A DNA stretch of 16,559 nt from Actinomycetota bacterium (GTDB lineage: Bacteria; Actinomycetota; Thermoleophilia; Gaiellales; Gaiellaceae): NCBI GenBank assembly GCA_005883245.1, contig VAXT01000130.1, positions 1-16,559 of the forward strand. The letters are read 5' to 3'. A model generated the notes under the pieces. The model worked only from the letters and a program-made list of their open reading frames with translations, had not been told where the DNA came from and did not search any database. Below, one piece after another: positions 12,774 through 16,559 of this stretch (position 1 is its first letter; each line of letters opens with the position of its first letter). A program made the translations under genes and the position numbers.

Positions 12774-13024
12774 GCGTTGTCCTCCGAGGGTGGCGCCGCC
12801 TTGCCGGCGAGGATCTCGGCGAGCTTGTCCACGTCGACCTGGTCGAGCACGCTCTTCCCCTCTCCTTCCCGGAGCCGCGCCACGCGCTCCGCGTTCAGCA
12901 TGTCGATGCGACCATGCAGGAGCCGCCGACGGTACGAGACCTCCTGCTCCTCTGCGACGAGCTTGTCGATCTCGGCCTTTAGATCCTCGTCGGACATTGA
13001 CGCAAGATTGGGAAACGGTTCCAC
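12770..13024 (-). CDS. RsiG-like c-di-GMP-binding anti-sigma factor, single-motif form
   Basis: The small protein (84 residues from GTG 13024, 75 from ATG 12997) is one long helical hairpin: SDEDLKAEIDKLVAEE, then SYRRRLLHGRIDML, then VDKLAEIL. Residues E26, S30, R33, H37 and D41 fit the c-di-GMP motif E-x3-S-x2-R-x3-Q-x3-D of RsiG, with His in place of Gln. Streptomyces RsiG has two copies of the motif and, loaded with c-di-GMP, holds the sigma factor WhiG; as I recall, the Rubrobacter protein has one copy and acts as a homodimer. The single motif here suggests the dimer form. No WhiG gene lies in the window. A promoter lies upstream, and GAAAGG 9 bases before GTG 13024 supports that start. 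The stop overlaps the next start (TTGA). Confidence 0.7.
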   Translation of the reverse strand: MEPFPNLASMSDEDLKAEIDKLVAEEQEVSYRRRLLHGRIDMLNAERVARLREGEGKSVLDQVDVDKLAEILAGKAAPPSEDNA

Positions 13025-13063
13025 GCGAATCAGCCTTTCGTTCGGAGGACGGAGGCGCTGGCT

Positions 13064-13092
13064 AGTAAAGCAGCAGCGCGCACAAGGTTCAA
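13064..13092 (-). promoter_or_regulatory. Predicted promoter TTGAAC-N17-TTTACT of the rsiG-like operon
   Basis: On the minus strand the -35 TTGAAC (13092-13087) and the -10 TTTACT (13069-13064) are 17 bases apart, in the 70-base gap after the nucleotidyltransferase stop. The transcript should start near 13057, leaving a leader of about 33 bases with GAAAGG before GTG 13024. Confidence 0.45.
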
Positions 13093-13094
13093 CC

Positions 13095-15605
13095 TCAACT
13101 TGAGATTTCGGCCTCCTGCTGCAAGACCTCTTCGACGAGTTGCCTCAGCTCTTCCTCGAGCTCGTTCGACGTGCGCTCGTCCTGCCCCTCGGCATAGATG
13201 TGCACGAGCGGCTCGTCCGGGTCCGGGATCACCTGCGCCCAGCCGCGGCGGTCGTTGATCTTGATTCCATCGAGCAGGTCGAGGTCGCGTCCCTTGAGGC
13301 GCTCGGTCAGGACTCGCATGACCGTCCCCTTCTGGGTCCACGGACACGGCAGTTGCCTGTGCACGAGCGTCGACACGGGGAGCTCGGACACGAGCGACGA
13401 CAGGGGCTGCCCGACCGGGGCGAGGAGCTCCAGGAGCTTGCAGAGGCTCGCCATCGCGTCGTAGGCGGGCAGGAAGTCCGGGAACACGTAGCCGCCGCCG
13501 ATCGCGCCGGCAAAGATCACGCCGTCCTGCGCCGCGGCCTTGGTCAGCTCGCTCAGCGAGGCCGGGGTGCGGATCACCTCGAGGCCGCTGCCCTTGACGA
13601 TCCGGTCGACCTGGCCCGTGACCGTGACGGGGAACGCGAGCTTGCCGCGGCGGCCGTTCGAGCCGATCAGCTTCAGGAAGAGCAGCAGCGCCTGCTCCAC
13701 GGGGATCTCGCGTCCGCTCTCGTCGACGAGGTACAGGCGCTCGGCCGCGCGATCGAAGACGACGCCGAAGTCCGCGCCGACGGCGTTGACGAGCTTCTTC
13801 GTCTGCCCGATGAGGCTGCGCAGGCTCGCTCTCGGGCCGCCGTCCCCCGACGGCGAGAAGGCGTGCGCCGCGACCACCTCGACAGCGAGCGGGCCGAGGA
13901 CGAGCGGTAGCACGAGCGACGCCGCCGAGTGGCCGTAGTCGACGACGATGCGGAAGTCGCGCTCGCGGATCGCATCCTGATCGAGCGTCTCGAGCAGTTC
14001 CTCCGCGTAGACCTCGCGCGCCCGGACCGGATAGTCGACGTTGCCCACGCCGTCGCCGGCCGCGCGCCGCAGCTCCCCGCGGTTGAAGTGCTTCTCGACC
14101 TCCTTCTGAAGCGCCGTCGTCAGCTGGATTCCGGGCTCCTCGTAGAAGCGGATCGCGACCACTTCGGGATCGGCGGCGGAGTAGCCGACGTGGAAGCCGG
14201 CCGCGTAGTCGTGCGTCTTCAGCAGGTGCCGGCCGACCGCGTTGGGGAGCACGCGCAGGTCGGAGACGTCGACGCCCGTCGAGTTCAGGCCCGCGATCAT
14301 CGCGCGCTCGATCATCCGGCAGGCTGCGGGAGCCTCGCGGCTGGCGACGATCCGCGCCCCGCGGGGAAGCGCGGTGCCGAGAGCGACGGCGAGCTTCGTG
14401 ACGACCTCGGGCGTCAGGTCGACGTTGACCAGGCCCGAGACGCTGTCCCGCTCGAATAGCCGCGACGAGGCGCGCGACTCCCAGATCAGGCTCTCGTAGA
14501 TCTGCGCCCCGCTCTCGACCTCCTTGTACGGATAGACGCGCACGCCGGGCATGAGCACGCTCTCCTCACCGATCTTGACCTCGTCCCCGAGCGCGACGCC
14601 TTCCTGGAGGCGCGCGTGGGCCCGGATGTCGCAGGAGCGCCCGACGATCGCACCCTCGACGAGCGCGCCGCGCCCGACGTGGGTCGACGCATCGACAACC
14701 GACCGCGTTGTGCGGGCTCGCTCGAGGAGCGTGACGCTGGCCGAGAGGACGGAGTACGCAGCGACCTGAGCGTCCGGCGCGATGCGGCAGTAGTTCGAGA
14801 TCAGCGCGGGGCCCTCGACCTGGTCGAGGTCCTCGAGCTCGACCCCCTCCCCCAGCCAGATGTTGCCGCGCAGGCGGATCCCGGGGATGCCGAGCCCGAC
14901 GCGCTCGTCGAGGGCGTCGAAGTTCGCCTGCCGGTACTGGTCGAGGTTGCCGATGTCCTGCCAGTAGCCGTCCATGGCCATTCCGTAGAGCGGCCGCCCC
15001 ATCTCGAGCAGGAGCGGGAAGAGCTCCTTCGAGAAGTCGTACGGTCGGTCGGTCGGGACGTGCTCCAGCACCTCCGGCTCGAGGACGTAGACACCGGTGT
15101 TGATCGTGTCCGAGAAGACCTGCCCCCACGAGGGCTTCTCGAGAAAGCGCTCGATGCGGCCATCCTCGTCGGTGACGACGATCCCGAACTCGAGCGGATT
15201 CTCGACCGACTTCAGGCCGATCGTGACCGCCGCCTCGCGCTCCTTGTGGAACTCGACGAGGCTGGTCAGATCGAAGTCGCAGAGCGCGTCGCCGGAGATG
15301 ACGAGGAACGTCTCGTCGAGCTTGTCGGACGCGAGCCGCACGGATCCGGCGGTGCCGGCGGGCGATTCCTCGACGGAGTACTCGAGGTTCACGCCGAGCG
15401 CGTCGCCGTCGCCGAAGTAGCTGCGGATCGCCTGCGGGAGGAACGCGACCGTGACGATGACGTCGTCGAGGCCGTGCGCGCGCAGGAGCTCGACGATATG
15501 CTCCATGCAGGGCTTGCCGACGATCGGGACCATCGGTTTCGGCTGGTTCGAGGTCAGCGGGCGGAGGCGCGTTCCCTCCCCGCCGGCCATGACGACGGCC
15601 TTCAT
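13095..15605 (-). CDS. Sugar-1-phosphate nucleotidyltransferase fused to a degenerate phosphomannomutase-like domain
   Basis: This is an 836-residue cytosolic protein. Residues 1-235 are a nucleotidyltransferase: GGEGTRLRPLT (8-18), QPKPMVP (21-27), the metal Asp in ISGDALCDFD (103-112), and FLEKP (154-158). Residues 250-370 are a left-handed beta-helix of hexapeptide repeats. Residues 380-760 resemble phosphomannomutase, but the catalytic loops have changed: TASHNP is GYSAADP (474-480, Ser476 kept, His lost), DGDxDR is FDRAAER (617-623), and GExSGH is GAIGGGY (700-706). The end is acidic helix. The likely reaction is sugar-1-phosphate to NDP-sugar, probably GDP-mannose as in similarly built actinobacterial proteins; the base and sugar are inferred. 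The mutase half is probably regulatory or structural. ATG 15605 overlaps the stop of the phosphatidyltransferase gene (ATGA). Confidence 0.9.
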   Translation of the reverse strand: MKAVVMAGGEGTRLRPLTSNQPKPMVPIVGKPCMEHIVELLRAHGLDDVIVTVAFLPQAIRSYFGDGDALGVNLEYSVEESPAGTAGSVRLASDKLDETFLVISGDALCDFDLTSLVEFHKEREAAVTIGLKSVENPLEFGIVVTDEDGRIERFLEKPSWGQVFSDTINTGVYVLEPEVLEHVPTDRPYDFSKELFPLLLEMGRPLYGMAMDGYWQDIGNLDQYRQANFDALDERVGLGIPGIRLRGNIWLGEGVELEDLDQVEGPALISNYCRIAPDAQVAAYSVLSASVTLLERARTTRSVVDASTHVGRGALVEGAIVGRSCDIRAHARLQEGVALGDEVKIGEESVLMPGVRVYPYKEVESGAQIYESLIWESRASSRLFERDSVSGLVNVDLTPEVVTKLAVALGTALPRGARIVASREAPAACRMIERAMIAGLNSTGVDVSDLRVLPNAVGRHLLKTHDYAAGFHVGYSAADPEVVAIRFYEEPGIQLTTALQKEVEKHFNRGELRRAAGDGVGNVDYPVRAREVYAEELLETLDQDAIRERDFRIVVDYGHSAASLVLPLVLGPLAVEVVAAHAFSPSGDGGPRASLRSLIGQTKKLVNAVGADFGVVFDRAAERLYLVDESGREIPVEQALLLFLKLIGSNGRRGKLAFPVTVTGQVDRIVKGSGLEVIRTPASLSELTKAAAQDGVIFAGAIGGGYVFPDFLPAYDAMASLCKLLELLAPVGQPLSSLVSELPVSTLVHRQLPCPWTQKGTVMRVLTERLKGRDLDLLDGIKINDRRGWAQVIPDPDEPLVHIYAEGQDERTSNELEEELRQLVEEVLQQEAEISS

Positions 15606-16156
15606 GCGCGCGCTCCCTTCAGGGCCGTGTAGACGTACTGTGCGCCTGCGACGAGCGCGAGGGCAAGTCCGATCCAGAAGAGCCAGAGCGGCCAGTTCGT
15701 GTCCTCGTGGGTGATCATCACGAAGACGAGGGACGCGTACAGGACCCAGGTGGCGAGCTTGCCCAGGAAGTTGACGTTGAGCTCGTAGCTTTCGGGCACG
15801 AAGAGCTTGTACCCGCCGATGAGAAGAGCATCCCGCGCGACGATGAGGGCGAGGGCGACCCACGGAAGGCGGTGGTGGACTGCGACGAGGATGATCACGG
15901 CCGCGTCGATCATGAGGCGGTCGGCGAGCGGGTCGGCGACCCTGCCGAAGGCGGACTCGACGTGCCAGCGGCGGGCGAGCCAGCCGTCGACCTGGTCGGT
16001 GATCCCAGCGATTGCGAAGACGGTCGCGGCCGCCCAGCTGTAGCCCCCGTCGGCCGGGATCAGCAGCGCGGCGAAGATCGGGATCAGGAGCAGCCGCAGG
16101 ATCGTGAGCGCGTTCGGAACGCGCGCCAGCGGAGCGGAGACCGCACGTGCGGACAC
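15602..16156 (-). CDS. CDP-alcohol phosphatidyltransferase (PgsA or cardiolipin-synthase type)
   Basis: The 184-residue integral membrane enzyme has about six helices and a perfect family signature D-x2-DG-x2-AR-x8-G-x3-D-x3-D (D54, D57, G58, A61, R62, G71, D75, D79). It transfers a phosphatidyl group from CDP-diacylglycerol to an alcohol in the inner membrane. PgsA (glycerol-3-phosphate acceptor) and the actinobacterial cardiolipin synthase (phosphatidylglycerol acceptor) share this signature and cannot be separated here; in Streptomyces a similar enzyme next to a mannose-1-phosphate guanylyltransferase is a cardiolipin synthase. The GTG start at 16156 has TATCCT 6 bases upstream and no Shine-Dalgarno. 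Its 3' end overlaps the next start by ATGA, so lipid and sugar-nucleotide genes are co-translated, perhaps for mannosylated phospholipids. Confidence 0.92.
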   Translation of the reverse strand: MSARAVSAPLARVPNALTILRLLLIPIFAALLIPADGGYSWAAATVFAIAGITDQVDGWLARRWHVESAFGRVADPLADRLMIDAAVIILVAVHHRLPWVALALIVARDALLIGGYKLFVPESYELNVNFLGKLATWVLYASLVFVMITHEDTNWPLWLFWIGLALALVAGAQYVYTALKGARA

Positions 16157-16162
16157 GGGTCA

Positions 16163-16168
16163 AGGATA
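16163..16168 (-). promoter_or_regulatory. -10 box TATCCT of the phosphatidyltransferase gene
   Basis: TATCCT on the minus strand ends 6 bases before the GTG at 16156, with no Shine-Dalgarno, consistent with leaderless transcription. There is no clear -35. Confidence 0.4.
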
Positions 16169-16195
16169 GTTCCCTGTGGATCGATTGCCGCGCAG

Positions 16196-16234
16196 CCGTG
16201 AGGAGGTCACGGGTACCAGCGGGTTCGTACCCGC
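16196..16234. promoter_or_regulatory. Adjacent dyads in the divergent phosphatidyltransferase/HutF region
   Basis: CCGTGA-GGAGG-TCACGG (16196-16212) is followed by GCGGGT-TCGT-ACCCGC (16219-16234); GGGTAC (16211-16216) can alternatively pair with GTACCC (16227-16232). They lie between the two predicted -10 boxes and could be operator sites for one or both divergent genes. Confidence 0.35.
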
Positions 16235-16258
16235 GGGAACGGGCGATGGCGAGGCTGA

Positions 16259-16264
16259 TAGCGT
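16259..16264 (+). promoter_or_regulatory. -10 box TAGCGT of the HutF-like gene
   Basis: TAGCGT ends 6 bases before the GTG at 16271. Its first three bases are also an in-frame TAG, so the protein cannot begin further upstream in this frame. Confidence 0.4.
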
Positions 16265-16270
16265 CGGCAC

Positions 16271-16559
16271 GTGGCGAACCGGCTCACGATCCCCGGCTTC
16301 GTCAACGCACACAGCCACGCCTTCCAGCGCGCCCTTCGAGGCCGCACCGAGGGCGGAGATTTCTGGGCCTGGCGCGATGCGATGCTCGAGCTCGCCGGCC
16401 AGCAGACGCCTGAGCGCGTCCGCACCGGCTACGAGCAGGTCTACCGCGAGATGCGCGCCTCGGGCTATACGGCGGTCGGCGAGTTCCACTATCTCGGCTT
16501 CGAGCAGGCGCTCGCCGCCGCGGAAGCTGCGCGCGCAGCCGGGATCACCTTCGTCCTCC
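16271..16559 (+). CDS. hutF: Formimidoylglutamate deiminase (HutF-like amidohydrolase), N-terminal part
   Basis: 96 codons are visible and the gene runs off the right edge. The product begins VANRLTIPGFVNAHSHAFQ and continues RALRGRTEGGDFWAWRDAM and GYTAVGEFHYLGFEQAL. These are strong HutF signatures: NAHSH supplies the two metal-binding His (14 and 16), followed by the substrate-loop FQRALRG and GDFW(A/S)WR. HutF converts N-formimidoyl-L-glutamate to N-formyl-L-glutamate and ammonia in histidine breakdown. In characterised HutF the metal His pair lies near residues 56-58 (from memory), so about 40 residues of the usual N-terminal beta domain are missing; a TAG at 16259 rules out an upstream start in this frame. 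An S-adenosylhomocysteine/guanine-type deaminase is a less likely alternative. Confidence 0.85.
   Translation, partial: MANRLTIPGFVNAHSHAFQRALRGRTEGGDFWAWRDAMLELAGQQTPERVRTGYEQVYREMRASGYTAVGEFHYLGFEQALAAAEAARAAGITFVL

Noticed and set aside
13140..13910. Plus-strand open frame opposite the nucleotidyltransferase fusion
   Set aside because: No motif, biased composition and antisense to a strongly supported gene.

Overview
The window is high-GC bacterial DNA, and its gene content points to a deep-branching actinobacterium, most plausibly class Thermoleophilia (Gaiella/Solirubrobacter-like). The evidence is a GarA-type FHA gene next to an FtsR-type MerR gene, an RsiG-like gene, a CDP-alcohol phosphatidyltransferase next to a large sugar-nucleotidyltransferase/phosphomutase fusion, and several gene starts that look leaderless. 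The lineage is inferred from gene content only. I saw no rRNA, tRNA, CRISPR array or insertion sequence.

Layout, left to right. 1-506: the C-terminal end of a subtilisin-like (S8) protease with a Trp-rich pentapeptide tail. 652-3437: a possible 11-codon leader peptide, then a 917-residue membrane protein carrying both a GGDEF (c-di-GMP-making) and an HD-GYP (c-di-GMP-degrading) domain, each behind its own copy of a related membrane domain. 3553-5017: a DNA-binding-repeat protein whose tail overlaps, tail to tail, a free-standing class II glutamine amidotransferase. 5183-7580: two primary-type sigma-70 genes converging on a small membrane-protein gene; between them lies a 61-bp fragment of a third sigma gene. 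7746-8999: a secreted protein of unknown function. 9000-9306: a 307-base gene-free stretch holding a hairpin, a promoter and what looks like an undescribed structured small RNA ending in a strong intrinsic terminator. 9307-9701: two small genes sharing a CTAG stop.

9769-13024 (minus strand): an RsiG-like gene, a zinc-ribbon GarA-like FHA gene, an FtsR-like MerR gene and apt, joined by TTGA, ATGA and TGATG overlaps. A terminator-like hairpin follows apt, then come a zinc-binding protein and a four-helix membrane protein. 13095-16156 (minus strand): a CDP-alcohol phosphatidyltransferase overlapping (ATGA) an 836-residue nucleotidyltransferase fused to a catalytically degenerate phosphomannomutase-like domain. 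16271 to the end: the start of a HutF-type formimidoylglutamate deiminase lacking the usual N-terminal segment.

The main theme is c-di-GMP and growth signalling. One protein can make and destroy c-di-GMP. About 9.5 kb away, a small protein carries a single copy of the c-di-GMP-binding motif of RsiG anti-sigma factors and is co-translated with a phospho-switch FHA protein and a division-type MerR regulator. Several lead genes have no Shine-Dalgarno but a TAnnnT box 6-7 bases before the start codon, so leaderless transcription looks like the local rule.
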